A stretch of 64,000 bases of DNA from Oscillospiraceae bacterium (GCA_015064255.1 SVSP01000005.1:1-64000); one strand, 5' to 3'; shown: positions 44,025-53,125, counted from the first letter of the stretch. Notes: a model not told the origin generated them from the sequence alone. Numbers and translations are program-made.

Positions 44025-44057
44025 AAAAAAACAGCCCTACTTTTGTAAGGCTGTTTT
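44025..44057 (-). terminator. Terminator of the GH43 gene at 44072
   Basis: Minus strand AAAACAGCC / GGCTGTTTTTTT, 15 nt past the stop codon. Confidence 0.88.
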
Positions 44058-44071
44058 CTCTTTATAAAAAT

Positions 44072-44959
44072 TTATTCTGCAAAAGCCTTCTGCACATCGG
44101 TGGTCGGTCCGTGGATAACGAGAATATCGTCGCCGCCGTTGGGGTCCTTTACAAACTCTGCGCGGTCGATGCAGGTCTCTCTCGGGCAATTTGTTATTCT
44201 GCCGGGGCGGGAGTGATATACGCAAACAAGCTCTTTTCCGTCCTTGGAGGTCGTGAAGCTGTGGTGTCCTGTTCCGTTTACCTTGTCGTTCTTCTTCAGA
44301 ATGGGGTTGTAGTCAACCTTCTTGAACGGTCCCATCGGAGAATCGGAAATAGCACATCCGATAGCGTAATCTTCGCATCTTGTGTGGTTTGCCGAATATG
44401 TGAGGTAGTATTTTCCGTTGTGCTTGAGAACGAAAGGTCCTTCAACAACGCTGCAATCCTTAAGCTCCCATTCGTCTTCTGCTCTGAAGAGGAACTTTGC
44501 TGTGGACTCGTCGTAGGAAAGGAGGTCGTCGTTCATCTTTGCAACCCAGAGTACGTTTCCGCCGTCGAAACGAACGAAATAGAGGTAGGTCGTTCCGTCA
44601 TCGTCAACAAAGAAATGTCCGTCGATCTCGTTTACTTCGTTGAGCCACTTTTTCTCTTCCTGCTTGAACGGCCCGAGAGGGTTGTCAGCAACTGCGATTC
44701 CGAGATGCTCGTTTGCGATGTAAACCATATAGAATTTTCCGTCGCGTACGGTGATCTCGGGAGCCCAGAAGCCTCTGTCACCCTTTACGTCTTCTGCTTT
44801 AAGGCAGTAGCCTCTGTCTGTCCACGTGCCCATATCGTCAGACGTGAAAACTCTGTAACCGTCACGGGAATTTGTGGAGTAGAGATAGTAGGTTCCGTCG
44901 TGAAGAAGGATAAAGGGATCCGCGCCTTCGCATACGGGGTTTTTGTAGGTGTTGTTCAT
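44072..44959 (-). CDS. Intracellular GH43-family glycosidase
   Basis: This 295-residue five-bladed propeller has the GH43 triad: the base Asp in EGADPFILLHDG, the pKa-modulating Asp in EIDGHFFVDDDG and the general-acid Glu in VVEGPFVLKHNG. The family includes beta-xylosidases and alpha-L-arabinofuranosidases. No signal peptide, so it would cleave imported oligosaccharides. It is closely related to the GH43 at 47590. AAAGGAG precedes ATG. It lies 73 nt downstream of the PlsC-like gene on the same strand, possibly in one transcript. Confidence 0.92.
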   Translation of the reverse strand: MNNTYKNPVCEGADPFILLHDGTYYLYSTNSRDGYRVFTSDDMGTWTDRGYCLKAEDVKGDRGFWAPEITVRDGKFYMVYIANEHLGIAVADNPLGPFKQEEKKWLNEVNEIDGHFFVDDDGTTYLYFVRFDGGNVLWVAKMNDDLLSYDESTAKFLFRAEDEWELKDCSVVEGPFVLKHNGKYYLTYSANHTRCEDYAIGCAISDSPMGPFKKVDYNPILKKNDKVNGTGHHSFTTSKDGKELVCVYHSRPGRITNCPRETCIDRAEFVKDPNGGDDILVIHGPTTDVQKAFAE

Positions 44960-45032
44960 AATAATATCTCCTTTTTATTAAAGTCGGTATTTATTTGACG
45001 CGCCGGAATTTAGACGCGTAATATTTAATGTT

Positions 45033-46235
45033 TTATTTAATTGATTTCTTTTCGGACATCAGCTTGTCAAGGAAGCATACCCATTTTACGCACATTCTTT
45101 CATCGGGCTGCGGGTAAACGTATATCAGCTTGCCGTGATAATAGACATCGAAATGCTCGCCTGCGGTTATCGGGAATGCGCCAATCTTTTCGGGCGACAG
45201 GGAAAATTCGATCTTTTCGCCGTGCATCGTTCCCGAAAGTCTGAATATATCCTTGTCGAGATAGGCTTCGCCCTCGCCCGCAAACTCGTCCATAAATCCG
45301 TCGTCCTTACAGCATCCGAGTCTGACTTTCGATGAGAGTATTTCATTTTCCGTGTCGATCTCGCTCTGTTGCCATTCAAACCACTCGTTTACACGCTCAA
45401 AGGGTGCGTTGTGAAGTCTGTAAAAATTATCAAGAGTCGTGTCAAGACCGCACACGCAGCGTATGTGACCGTCTTTTGCGGTGATAGAGCCCTCTTTTAA
45501 GCATTTCGGGCATTTGAAAAGGATCTTGTCAACGCCGAGCGCAATATCGTTGCACTTGTACTCGATTCCCTGCATAGCAAGCTCGTCGTCGTGCAAAATG
45601 GCTTTTTCGGCGATCTCCTTGATCTCGGAAACGTCTTTCTCTGCCACCTCGTCCGCCGACAGAAGAAGCTTGACCGAAGCTTTTATCTTGCCACGTCTGT
45701 CGCTTCCCTTTTCACGCCATTTCGGAAATGAGAGATACGCGCCCTCGCCCTTCCAGATATAGAGATCGACACCGAGCTTTTTGATAAGCTCAGCCGTGCC
45801 CTCTGCAACCGGAAGAGAATGACCGTAGCAGGAAAGTCTGCCCTCCGGGAAGATAACGATGACCGCGCCCTCGCGCTTTGCGCGCATAATATTAACGATA
45901 GTCGAAGCATCGGGCGTGAACATCTTCTTTGTTATGACGTGCATAAGCTTCAGAAGTCTTGCGGTTGACGGCTTGCGCGTGAAATGCTCGCTGACTATGT
46001 AAGTCGGACGCACGGGATAGAGTGTGAGCGCCGAGAGAATATGGTCAACGTCCGAGGTGTGCGTCGCGATGACTATCGCGGGACCTTTGAGATCTTTTAC
46101 GGCTTCTTTGTCGAACTCGATCGAATATTTTTTAGTATATTTCGGCTTAAGTGCCGCATATACAGCGGCATATAAAAGAGGATTTACCTTGCCGATACTC
46201 TTTTTGCCCTTCGATTTTTTACTCTTTTCAGCCAT
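45033..46235 (-). CDS. PlsC-like acyltransferase with C-terminal extension
   Basis: This 400-residue protein has glycerophospholipid acyltransferase motifs HTSDVD (HX4D, catalytic) and FPEGRLS (acceptor binding) within the first ~170 residues. A zinc-ribbon-like CPKC..CVC cluster (~240-262) and a C-terminal beta-rich domain follow. The N-terminus is Lys-rich, without a clear membrane helix. It probably acylates a glycerolipid or related acceptor. The unusual C-terminal half, about twice the normal PlsC length, is unexplained. The promoter is at 46273. Confidence 0.78.
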   Translation of the reverse strand: MAEKSKKSKGKKSIGKVNPLLYAAVYAALKPKYTKKYSIEFDKEAVKDLKGPAIVIATHTSDVDHILSALTLYPVRPTYIVSEHFTRKPSTARLLKLMHVITKKMFTPDASTIVNIMRAKREGAVIVIFPEGRLSCYGHSLPVAEGTAELIKKLGVDLYIWKGEGAYLSFPKWREKGSDRRGKIKASVKLLLSADEVAEKDVSEIKEIAEKAILHDDELAMQGIEYKCNDIALGVDKILFKCPKCLKEGSITAKDGHIRCVCGLDTTLDNFYRLHNAPFERVNEWFEWQQSEIDTENEILSSKVRLGCCKDDGFMDEFAGEGEAYLDKDIFRLSGTMHGEKIEFSLSPEKIGAFPITAGEHFDVYYHGKLIYVYPQPDERMCVKWVCFLDKLMSEKKSIK

Positions 46236-46272
46236 ATCTTACTCCGATACCTGTGTGCAGATCTTTTTCTAC

Positions 46273-46302
46273 ATTATATCATTTATTTGTTCTGTTTGTC
46301 AA
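46273..46302 (-). promoter_or_regulatory. Promoter of the PlsC-like gene
   Basis: Minus strand: -35 TTGACA, 18-nt spacer, ATGA then -10 TATAAT. Confidence 0.82.
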
Positions 46303-46360
46303 TATATTTTGTGTTTTTACCGAGCCATCGCACGGTGATAAAGGCGGTAAAAGACTCGGA

Positions 46361-47386
46361 TTATTTCCAGCCGAGCTTTGCGGCTTCCTCGTTGATGGCT
46401 CCCCATACGATATCTTCGCACCACCAATGGTTTTTGGGAGTTTCGACAAGACGGCAATTTCCCTCGGCACCATTTGCTTTGTAAATTTCGCGCACGGTTT
46501 CAAAGCCTCTGCGCACACCGTGGATAGGGAAGATGTCGTCTTCTTTTCCTGCGATAGCGATGAAATTTCTCGGAGCGATCAGACAGGAAAGATCCTGCAT
46601 ATCGAAATATCTGTATGCGGACGGGATATAGTTGCAAACACAGTGGAAAAGGTCGAGGATCGATTCGGGATACGGACAGAAAGCGCAGCTCGGCGCGCAG
46701 ATCTTGATACGTTCATCACAGCAGGCTGCGTAGAATGATGCCGTGCCGCCGCCCGAATTCCCTGTTATGAGAATTTTGTCGGTGTCCGCTTCCTTGAAAT
46801 TCACAAGCATATCAATAGCCTTTGAAATATCCCAAATTCTTTCTGCAAGGAGCGTTCTGCCGAGCATAAGCGCAACGTGTCCGTCAAAACGGCAGTTGTC
46901 GTTCTTGCTTCTGTCAGGACGGGTAGGCTTTCTCTCTCCCATTGAACGCTGCTCAATCGCAAGAGCGATATATCCGTTTTTTGCCGCTTGAAGAGCAAAC
47001 TGTCCGCGCGGATGATAATTTTCGTCTGCGGGATATTTTTTTATTCCTATCGAGTTGTGGAATCCGGTGGAATGACCTTGCAGAGTTATCGCAACCGGAT
47101 ATTTCTTTTTGCCGAGCTTAGGAATAACGAGATAGCAGGGAACTGTCGCACCGATCTCGCTTTCGAAGGTGAAGCGTATTATCCTGCAGTCGTCGCGGTC
47201 TTCCTCGGATACGATCTGCATATTGGGCGGGCAGGTGTTTTGTGCGACGAGATCAAGACCGGTCAGAGCGACAAGCTTTTCTTTTACAGCCTCTCTCCAC
47301 TCGCTGTAGTTTACATCTTTGTTATATGAAAGAAGCGGAGTCGTGTTTTTTACAAGTGTTTCGTGACAAAAATCCGAATTGATCAT
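46361..47386 (-). CDS. Alpha/beta hydrolase, acetylxylan esterase-like
   Basis: This 341-residue protein has ITLQGHSTGFH (oxyanion region), nucleophile elbow GNSGGG, acid in GKEDDIFP and catalytic His in KNHWWCED. The architecture matches AXE1/CE7-related or dienelactone-hydrolase-like esterases that remove acetyl groups from xylo-oligosaccharides. No signal peptide. Its GH43 neighbours support a role in hemicellulose side-chain removal. It is monocistronic with the promoter at 47435. Confidence 0.8.
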   Translation of the reverse strand: MINSDFCHETLVKNTTPLLSYNKDVNYSEWREAVKEKLVALTGLDLVAQNTCPPNMQIVSEEDRDDCRIIRFTFESEIGATVPCYLVIPKLGKKKYPVAITLQGHSTGFHNSIGIKKYPADENYHPRGQFALQAAKNGYIALAIEQRSMGERKPTRPDRSKNDNCRFDGHVALMLGRTLLAERIWDISKAIDMLVNFKEADTDKILITGNSGGGTASFYAACCDERIKICAPSCAFCPYPESILDLFHCVCNYIPSAYRYFDMQDLSCLIAPRNFIAIAGKEDDIFPIHGVRRGFETVREIYKANGAEGNCRLVETPKNHWWCEDIVWGAINEEAAKLGWK

Positions 47387-47434
47387 AATAATATCCTGCC
47401 TTTTGAAAATAAAAATAGCTTTCTTTTTTAGTCC

Positions 47435-47463
47435 ATTATAGCATCGGCAAAGAGTCTTGTCAA
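47435..47463 (-). promoter_or_regulatory. Promoter of the esterase gene
   Basis: Minus strand: -35 TTGACA, 17-nt spacer, -10 TATAAT. Confidence 0.9.
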
Positions 47464-47525
47464 TTATTTTGCAAATAATCAGGTAATTTCCGAAAGAATT
47501 TTCACAGAAGTTTTTGCCGTTTCTA

Positions 47526-47554
47526 TTGACAACGTGTAGTATAACTGTTAAAAT
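47526..47554 (+). promoter_or_regulatory. Promoter of the GH43/GDPD pair
   Basis: -35 TTGACA, 17-nt spacer, TGT then -10 TAAAAT. Confidence 0.8.
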
Positions 47555-47589
47555 ATGATTGAAATATGAAAAAATGTTGGAGGAACAAT

Positions 47590-48477
47590 ATGAAAAATCC
47601 GCTTTTTTTAGGTGCAGACCCGTTCATTCTGTATTGGGAGGGTAAGTACTATGTTTATCCGACCGCACAGGTACACGGCAGTGAAAACACACTTGCCGAT
47701 ATGGGGTATCAGGTTTACGTGTCGGAAGATCTTGAAAACTGGGAAAACAAGGGATTTGCGCTCTCTCGCGACGACGTGAAGGGCGAAAAATGCTTCTGGG
47801 CACCCGAAATTATTCGATACAGAGATAAATTCTATATGGTCTATACGTCGGAAGAGCATCTCGGCGTTGCTGTTTCCGATTCTCCCCTCGGTCCGTTCAG
47901 ACAGGAAGAGAAAAAGTGGCTTAGCGAAAACAGAGCGATAGACGGACATTTCTTTATTGATGACGACGGACAGGCTTATCTTTACTACGTTCGTCTCGGC
48001 GGCGGAAATAAGATCTGCGTAACGAAAATGTCTGACGATCTTATGTCGATAGACGAAGAAAACGAGAAGATCATAATTACAGCCGAAGAGCCATGGGAAA
48101 CTGTCGATGCGCGCGTTACCGAAGGACCTTTTGTGCTAAAGCACAAGGGACTTTATTACCTCACTTATTCGGCAAACCACACGAGAAGTCAGGATTATGC
48201 GGTAGGGTATGCGACTTCTTCCTCGCCTTTCGGGCCTTTTGAAAAGTACGAAGGCAATCCTATACTGCACAAAAATGACAAGATCGTCGGTGTCGGACAT
48301 CACAGCTTCACGAAGGTTGGCGAAAACAAGTGGATCTGCGCTTATCACAGCCATTTTTCGACAAATCAGTTCAGACCGAGAGTTACTCGCCTTGACTATG
48401 CCGAGTTCGTTGAAGATGAAAACGGCGGAAAGGATATTCTCAGAGTAAACGGACCTACAGGCGAGGCTACGCTTTAA
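47590..48477 (+). CDS. Intracellular GH43-family glycosidase
   Basis: This 295-residue protein is colinear with the GH43 at 44072. The triad is in LGADPFILYWEG, AIDGHFFIDDDG and VTEGPFVLKHKG. The predicted activity is arabinofuranosidase or xylosidase on imported oligosaccharides. GGAGG lies 6 nt before the ATG at 47590. The in-frame ATG eight codons upstream has no RBS and is rejected. It is followed after 24 nt by a GDPD gene in the same operon. Confidence 0.92.
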   Translation: MKNPLFLGADPFILYWEGKYYVYPTAQVHGSENTLADMGYQVYVSEDLENWENKGFALSRDDVKGEKCFWAPEIIRYRDKFYMVYTSEEHLGVAVSDSPLGPFRQEEKKWLSENRAIDGHFFIDDDGQAYLYYVRLGGGNKICVTKMSDDLMSIDEENEKIIITAEEPWETVDARVTEGPFVLKHKGLYYLTYSANHTRSQDYAVGYATSSSPFGPFEKYEGNPILHKNDKIVGVGHHSFTKVGENKWICAYHSHFSTNQFRPRVTRLDYAEFVEDENGGKDILRVNGPTGEATL

Positions 48478-48501
48478 AATATAACATAAGGAGAAAAAAT
48501 T

Positions 48502-49305
48502 ATGAATTACTGGACACAAAGCCCCGAAAACATTTACGTTGCCGCACACAGAGGCTGGTCGGCTGTATATCCCGAAAATACAATGATCGCTATCAGAAAA
48601 GCGGCAGAGCTTGGCGTTGACCAGATCGAGATCGACGTTCGTCAGACCAAGGACGGCGAGCTTGTCATTATACACGACGCGACGGTTGACCGCACTACAG
48701 ACGGAAGCGGAAACGTCTGCGACCTCACTCTCGAAGAAATAAAAAAGCTTGATGCCGGCGTGAAAAAGTCTGCCGAGTTTGCGGGCGAGAGAATTCCGAC
48801 CTTCACCGAATTTATGGATTATATCAAGGACTTCGATATGATGACACTTGATATTGAACTCAAGCTTTATCCCGAAGATTTCGGCGATACAGCATACGAG
48901 GTCTGCGACAGAGTTCTTAAACAGCTTGTTGAATACGGCTTCAAGGACCGATGCGTTATCAACTCGTTCAGCAGTTCGCTCAACGAATACATTTGCAACA
49001 AAAACGAAGGCTGGAAGCAGCACGTTTACTATCCTATCCAGTTTTTGCGCTCGTACGATAAGTGCAAGGATCCCTATTCTTACGCTTACTGCTGCTGTAT
49101 GTTCGGCGCGCCGGAGGGCGAATTTACGGGAACAGCCGAAAGCTACGTTGATATGAAGGCAAAGGGCGTTCAGCCTTGGGCAGGCGCTTCTATCAAGGAT
49201 CAGACAGGCGTTGACGAAGCTATCGCAAAGAAAGCCGAGCTTATCACTTGTAACAATCCCGACGTTGTTCTCGAATGCCTCAGAAAAAGAGGAGCGCATA
49301 AGTAA
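48502..49305 (+). CDS. Glycerophosphodiester phosphodiesterase (GDPD family)
   Basis: This 267-residue protein has VAAHRGWSAVYPENT (catalytic His-Arg), QIEIDVRQTKDG (metal Glu/Asp), VIIHDATVDRTTDG (second catalytic His) and a C-terminal ELITCNNPD. It hydrolyses glycerophosphodiesters. The second half is more divergent than the first. It is co-transcribed with the GH43 gene and closed by the terminator at 49328. A 395-codon frame on the other strand across this pair is a shadow. Confidence 0.92.
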   Translation: MNYWTQSPENIYVAAHRGWSAVYPENTMIAIRKAAELGVDQIEIDVRQTKDGELVIIHDATVDRTTDGSGNVCDLTLEEIKKLDAGVKKSAEFAGERIPTFTEFMDYIKDFDMMTLDIELKLYPEDFGDTAYEVCDRVLKQLVEYGFKDRCVINSFSSSLNEYICNKNEGWKQHVYYPIQFLRSYDKCKDPYSYAYCCCMFGAPEGEFTGTAESYVDMKAKGVQPWAGASIKDQTGVDEAIAKKAELITCNNPDVVLECLRKRGAHK

Positions 49306-49327
49306 GATTACTGTTTTACTCATAAAA

Positions 49328-49368
49328 CAAATATCCCGTGCAGAACTGCACGGGATATTTGCTATTTT
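49328..49368 (+). terminator. Terminator after the GDPD gene
   Basis: AAATATCCCGTGCAG pairs with CTGCACGGGATATTT, followed by GCTATTTTGG. Confidence 0.85.
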
Positions 49369-49419
49369 GGGGAGGATTTATAATGAAATTATCGATTTTA
49401 CGTAATTTGCAAAAGTAAC

Positions 49420-51117
49420 TTAATCTATAGACATATCGAGCTTGAATCTCATAATTTTTCTGAGAGTGTTCTTCGGGAACTCTTCGTCGCGGATCTTCAG
49501 CACGCCGATCTTCTTGTAAGGAACTGTGTTTCTGTTGTACTCATCGATAAAAGGCTTGAGATGTGCTCTGTAATCGGTGATATTGTTCTTTTCCATATAT
49601 TCCTTGTCGGGATATACTTCTGCAACGATCGCGTTATGCTCCATTCCGCGGCGGCTCTGCCCCTCGTAAACTATAATGTCGAGGATGCCGGGAGTTGCGA
49701 CAAGCTCGTTTTCTATCTCTTCGGGGTAAACGTTCTTTCCGTTTGAAAGAATTATAAGATTCTTCTTTCGTCCCGTGATGTAGAGAACTCCGTTTTCGTC
49801 AAGCTTTCCGTAGTCGCCCGTCTTGAAGTATCTGTCCTCGGTGATAGCGTCCATAGTGGCTTCTCCGTCCTTGTAATATCCGAGCATTACGTTGGGTCCC
49901 TTTACCCATATCTCGCCCTCGCCGTCTTCGTTGGGTTGGTCGATCTTTACGGTATCTATGTTAAGTACGTTTCCTACGCTTCCGGGAACGATATTTCTCG
50001 TTCTGTTCACGGCGATAATGGGCGCACATTCGGTGATTCCGTATCCGTTGAGGGTGGAAATTCCGACTGCGTCAAAGAAAGCGAGGATGTCGGGGTTGAT
50101 GGGAGCGCCGCCCGAAATTATCATTTTTACTTCGCCGCCGAATGCTGCGCGTACAGCGCCGAAGAGCTTCTTGCGCATATCTATTCCTACTTTGCGCAGA
50201 CCGTTGCTGACCTTTATCATATTTGCAATCAGCTTTTCCTTGCCCTGTTCCTTTACGTTTGCCATTATCTTGCGGTAGAATGTTTCAAGGTAGAGAGGAA
50301 CAAGCACGAGGTGACCCGGCTTCTGCTCTTTAAGCTCCTTCTGAACGTAGCGAAGCCCTGCCGAAATATATACCTCACAGCCTATCATAACGTGTCCGAT
50401 AAGCATTACGGAAGATCCGTACGTATGATGCGGAGGAAGGACACCTACCGTTTTGTCCGAGAAATCTACGTATTGAATTACGTCCGAAAGGTCTGAAAGG
50501 ATCGCGTTCTGCGAGAGCATAACGCCCTTTCCTTTGCCGGTCGTGCCCGATGTGAATACAAGAAGGGACATTTTGTACGGATCGATCTCTGCGCCGAAAT
50601 ATTCTTCTGACGAGCTTTCGAATTTTTCTCTTCCTATTTCGACAAGCGAAAGGAGGGAGTTTTCTTCCTTCTTTGCGTTAAGAAAGACGGGCTGAGCGGA
50701 AAGCTCCGCCTTTTCTGCGATAACAGCCGCTTTTTCTGCAATATCTTCGTCACAGATCAGATAGCTGATGTCAGCTCTGATAGCCGTGTCGGCAAGGTCC
50801 TGCGCAAGCCAGTCGCGGTCAAGCGGAACGAGAACTGCACCGATGCAGAGGGCTGCGTAGTAGGTGAGAGCCCATTCATACGAGAATTTTCCGATAACGA
50901 CGCAGTGCTTCCCTGCGCAACCCATAGAGAGCATTTCGGTAGCGAGTGCGCGCACGTCATTTCTGAATTTTATAAAGCTGACCTTTACGGTCTCGGGCTT
51001 CGTGGGAACAGGGCGGTAGGAGTACGCTGCTTTTTCGCCGTATTCCTGCGCTGCCCATTCGATAAGCTCGCGGACGTTGGCGAATTCTTTCTTTTCGTGC
51101 AAAATGTGATTTTTCAT
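49420..51117 (-). CDS. AMP-dependent synthetase (long-chain acyl-CoA ligase-like)
   Basis: This 565-residue adenylate-forming enzyme has the P-loop FTSGTTGKGKGVM, STLNGYGITECAP, FKTGDYGKLDENG, ITGRKKNLIILSNGKNVYPEEIE and a C-terminal catalytic Lys near PKNTLRKIMRFK. It activates a carboxylic acid, probably a fatty acid, to acyl-AMP and acyl-CoA. ATG is preceded by GAAAGGA. It lies ~180 nt downstream of the TetR gene on the same strand, with a dispersed repeat between them. TetR may control it by read-through from the shared promoter. Confidence 0.9.
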   Translation of the reverse strand: MKNHILHEKKEFANVRELIEWAAQEYGEKAAYSYRPVPTKPETVKVSFIKFRNDVRALATEMLSMGCAGKHCVVIGKFSYEWALTYYAALCIGAVLVPLDRDWLAQDLADTAIRADISYLICDEDIAEKAAVIAEKAELSAQPVFLNAKKEENSLLSLVEIGREKFESSSEEYFGAEIDPYKMSLLVFTSGTTGKGKGVMLSQNAILSDLSDVIQYVDFSDKTVGVLPPHHTYGSSVMLIGHVMIGCEVYISAGLRYVQKELKEQKPGHLVLVPLYLETFYRKIMANVKEQGKEKLIANMIKVSNGLRKVGIDMRKKLFGAVRAAFGGEVKMIISGGAPINPDILAFFDAVGISTLNGYGITECAPIIAVNRTRNIVPGSVGNVLNIDTVKIDQPNEDGEGEIWVKGPNVMLGYYKDGEATMDAITEDRYFKTGDYGKLDENGVLYITGRKKNLIILSNGKNVYPEEIENELVATPGILDIIVYEGQSRRGMEHNAIVAEVYPDKEYMEKNNITDYRAHLKPFIDEYNRNTVPYKKIGVLKIRDEEFPKNTLRKIMRFKLDMSID

Positions 51118-51161
51118 ATCCGAAAAATTCCTTTCATAAGTAGACGTAATTGTTATTTTAT

Positions 51162-51296
51162 AGTAAAGTTTTTTTCAAGGGGCGTCGCCCCTTGGGAAAC
51201 CCGCGAGCTTTTGGAAAAGCTAGATCAAAGAACCTTTTTTCAAAAAGGTTCTTTGCGGGTTCTTAGGGCAGAGCCCTAAGCAAAGTTCCGTTGGCG
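51162..51296 (-). repeat. Full copy of the AGTAAAGTTTTT palindromic repeat
   Basis: The element contains AGTAAAG at 51162, a GGGGCG/CGCCCC hairpin, AAGAACCTTTTTT/AAAAAGGTTCTT, and TTAGGGCAGAGCCCTAA. It ends at CCGTTGGCGTTA, where TTA is the stop of the TetR gene. Strand is given for the adjoining gene. The element itself is palindromic. Confidence 0.8.
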
Positions 51297-51875
51297 TTAC
51301 TTCTTCAGACCTTCAAGCAGAAAAGCGAAGCTGTAGCGGAAGTTTTTGATAGCTTCTTCGCGGGGGAGATTTCTTCCGACGGCATCGGCGTTGTAGCCGC
51401 GGCAGAAGCACCAGATTGAATAGCTCATTATATCGGAGTCAACGTCCTTGATGTATTCTTTTTCTTTAGCGTAGTCGATAAGCTTTTTTATTTCGGCAGT
51501 CCACCACTCGTAGTTGCTTTGAGAGAGAGAATCGTTTTCAAAGATGTACTGATTGAATTTCATTTTCGTATCGTACGAAACGGTAAGAGAGGCTGTTACT
51601 ATGTCGGTAACGTACTCGAAGAAATCCTTTTGGCTGTCCGGCTTGACGAAAACGCTTTCTCGGATCTTGAGCGCGGTGGCGAGATAAACTTTTTTCAAAA
51701 CCTCGTCGATGTTGCGGAATCGGTTGTAAAAAACTCTGTTCGTAATTCCGAGCTCGCACAGTATTTTTCGTACGGTGACAGTATTTGCGCCGTCGGTGGT
51801 CGCAATTCTTTCGGCAGTTTCTATTATCTTTTCGGACATTTCATCCGAAATCAGCTTGCTTTTTTCGTTTGTCAC
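51297..51875 (-). CDS. TetR/AcrR-family transcriptional regulator
   Basis: This 192-residue protein has an N-terminal helix-turn-helix (TTDGANTVTVRKILCELGI, TNRVFYNRFRNIDEVLKKVY) and an all-helical ligand-binding C-terminal domain. The GTG at 51875 has GGGAGG 7 nt upstream and is preferred over an ATG 26 codons earlier, which lies inside the operator palindrome. It is probably autoregulated through the 33-bp palindrome over its own transcription start and may also control the downstream acyl-CoA ligase-like gene, with an acyl-CoA as plausible ligand. Confidence 0.88.
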   Translation of the reverse strand: MTNEKSKLISDEMSEKIIETAERIATTDGANTVTVRKILCELGITNRVFYNRFRNIDEVLKKVYLATALKIRESVFVKPDSQKDFFEYVTDIVTASLTVSYDTKMKFNQYIFENDSLSQSNYEWWTAEIKKLIDYAKEKEYIKDVDSDIMSYSIWCFCRGYNADAVGRNLPREEAIKNFRYSFAFLLEGLKK

Positions 51876-51912
51876 GGTTTTTCCTCCCGCTTTTTTGAAA
51901 TTCAGAACAGAT

Positions 51913-51945
51913 ATACATCTCAGCACACTGTGTGCTGAGATGTAT
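51913..51945. promoter_or_regulatory. Perfect 33-bp TetR operator
   Basis: ATACATCTCAGCACAC (51913-51928), T, GTGTGCTGAGATGTAT (51930-51945) is a perfect palindrome. It starts at the end of the -10 and covers the transcription start and early leader of the TetR gene, so a bound repressor would block initiation. Confidence 0.88.
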
Positions 51946-51972
51946 TGTAGCACATACTTGTTGATTTGTCAA
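51944..51972 (-). promoter_or_regulatory. Promoter of the TetR gene
   Basis: Minus strand: -35 TTGACA, 17-nt spacer ending TATGTGC, -10 TACAAT. Confidence 0.88.
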
Positions 51973-52004
51973 GAGGTTTTTGCAAAATAATAAAACACCG
52001 ACAG

Positions 52005-52048
52005 ATAAAAGAGCTCCCGCAAACCGAATGGTATCGGATTTGCGGGAG
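52005..52048 (-). terminator. Terminator of the DUF1538/PII/URO-D operon
   Basis: Minus strand: CTCCCGCAAA..CCGA / TCGG..TTTGCGGGAG followed by CTCTTTTATC. Confidence 0.85.
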
Positions 52049-52056
52049 GATACGTG

Positions 52057-53091
52057 TTATTTTCCTGTACCGTATTTTACGGTTTCGTCGAGGAGGGCGT
52101 AAAGATTTTCGGGAGGGAAGTCAGGTGTTGCTTCGTTTCCGAGGGTCATAATAAGCCGGCCTTCGCTTCTTGAATAGGTGTCTATGAGGTGTCGCACCTC
52201 TTTTCGTACTTCATCGGGAGTGCCGTTAGGTATTATCTGCTGTACGTCAAAGCCTGCAAGAATGGTGATCCTGTCGCCGTACTTGTTTGCGACCTCGACT
52301 TCGTCCATAGAATATTTCTGAATGGGATGTAAAACGTCGAAGCCTATGTCGATAAACTCCTCAATAAAGCTCGTGACGTTTCCGCAGGTGTGGAACCATA
52401 CGTGCATTCCGGCTTCGTGCGCGGCTTTTACAAGCTGTGAATAATAAGGCTTGTAAAATTCACGGAATATTTGCAGGGAGAAGAAGGGATATTTCTGTGT
52501 ACCGATATCGTCTGTTATAAATACGGCATCAAGATCGAAATATTTTTTGCAGTTTAATATGTACTTTATATAAAAATCGGTGAGCGCCTGATAAAGCTTG
52601 TGCGTTTCGTCGGGGTACTCGTAATAATCTGTCAGAGCGTTTTCCATTCCGCGAAGCCACCAATGACGCTCAAAAAGCCAATGCCACCAATATCCGACGC
52701 GGTATTTTGTCTTTTCGCCAAGATGGCGTTCCCACGTTTTGTGATAGTCGGGGTTGGGAAAATCTGCGAGAAAATCGTCGATCTCTTCCATTTGCAGAGC
52801 AGTCTGCGCATCGAGTGCCTTGCTGCATCCTTCGGATTCCTTTGGATCGCGGTGCATAAAGCGGTAGGAAGGATCGTCGGCAGGCGCTTTGTATTTGTCG
52901 GGCATCCAAAGTATTATCTTTTCAAAATCGAAGGGATAGCTGTTAAGATAACTTTTTGCAAGCTCTTTGTTTTCTCCGAATACGTCGGGATTTATCCAGC
53001 CGTGATAATACATAGGAACACGGCTTGCACGGCCCTTTCCTTCAATGACCGAAATTATCTCTTCGCGAGAGAGCGCATTGTGTTTGTCCAT
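52057..53091 (-). CDS. Uroporphyrinogen decarboxylase-family protein (MtaA-like)
   Basis: This 344-residue URO-D-superfamily barrel has the H-x-C-G zinc motif (VWFHTCGNV), AVFITDDIG, VLHPIQKYSMDEVEVANKYG and a C-terminal GNEATPDFPPENLYALLDE. It most resembles methylcobamide-methyltransferase-like members rather than HemE. It is the last gene of a minus-strand operon with DUF1538 and two PII-like genes (34-nt gap). That association is unexplained. AAAGGAG precedes ATG. Confidence 0.8.
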   Translation of the reverse strand: MDKHNALSREEIISVIEGKGRASRVPMYYHGWINPDVFGENKELAKSYLNSYPFDFEKIILWMPDKYKAPADDPSYRFMHRDPKESEGCSKALDAQTALQMEEIDDFLADFPNPDYHKTWERHLGEKTKYRVGYWWHWLFERHWWLRGMENALTDYYEYPDETHKLYQALTDFYIKYILNCKKYFDLDAVFITDDIGTQKYPFFSLQIFREFYKPYYSQLVKAAHEAGMHVWFHTCGNVTSFIEEFIDIGFDVLHPIQKYSMDEVEVANKYGDRITILAGFDVQQIIPNGTPDEVRKEVRHLIDTYSRSEGRLIMTLGNEATPDFPPENLYALLDETVKYGTGK

Positions 53092-53125
53092 AAAAGCTCC
53101 TTTAAATATCTGAAAAAAGTCAGTT

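Noticed and set aside
48136..49323. 395-codon open frame on the minus strand across the GH43/GDPD pair
   Set aside because: Antisense to two well-supported genes, without an RBS, and covering a terminator-proximal region. It is a codon-bias shadow.
49383..49418. 11-residue frame with a good RBS (GGGGAGG) after the GDPD terminator
   Set aside because: No promoter between it and the terminator and too short to judge. Perhaps the start of a lost gene.
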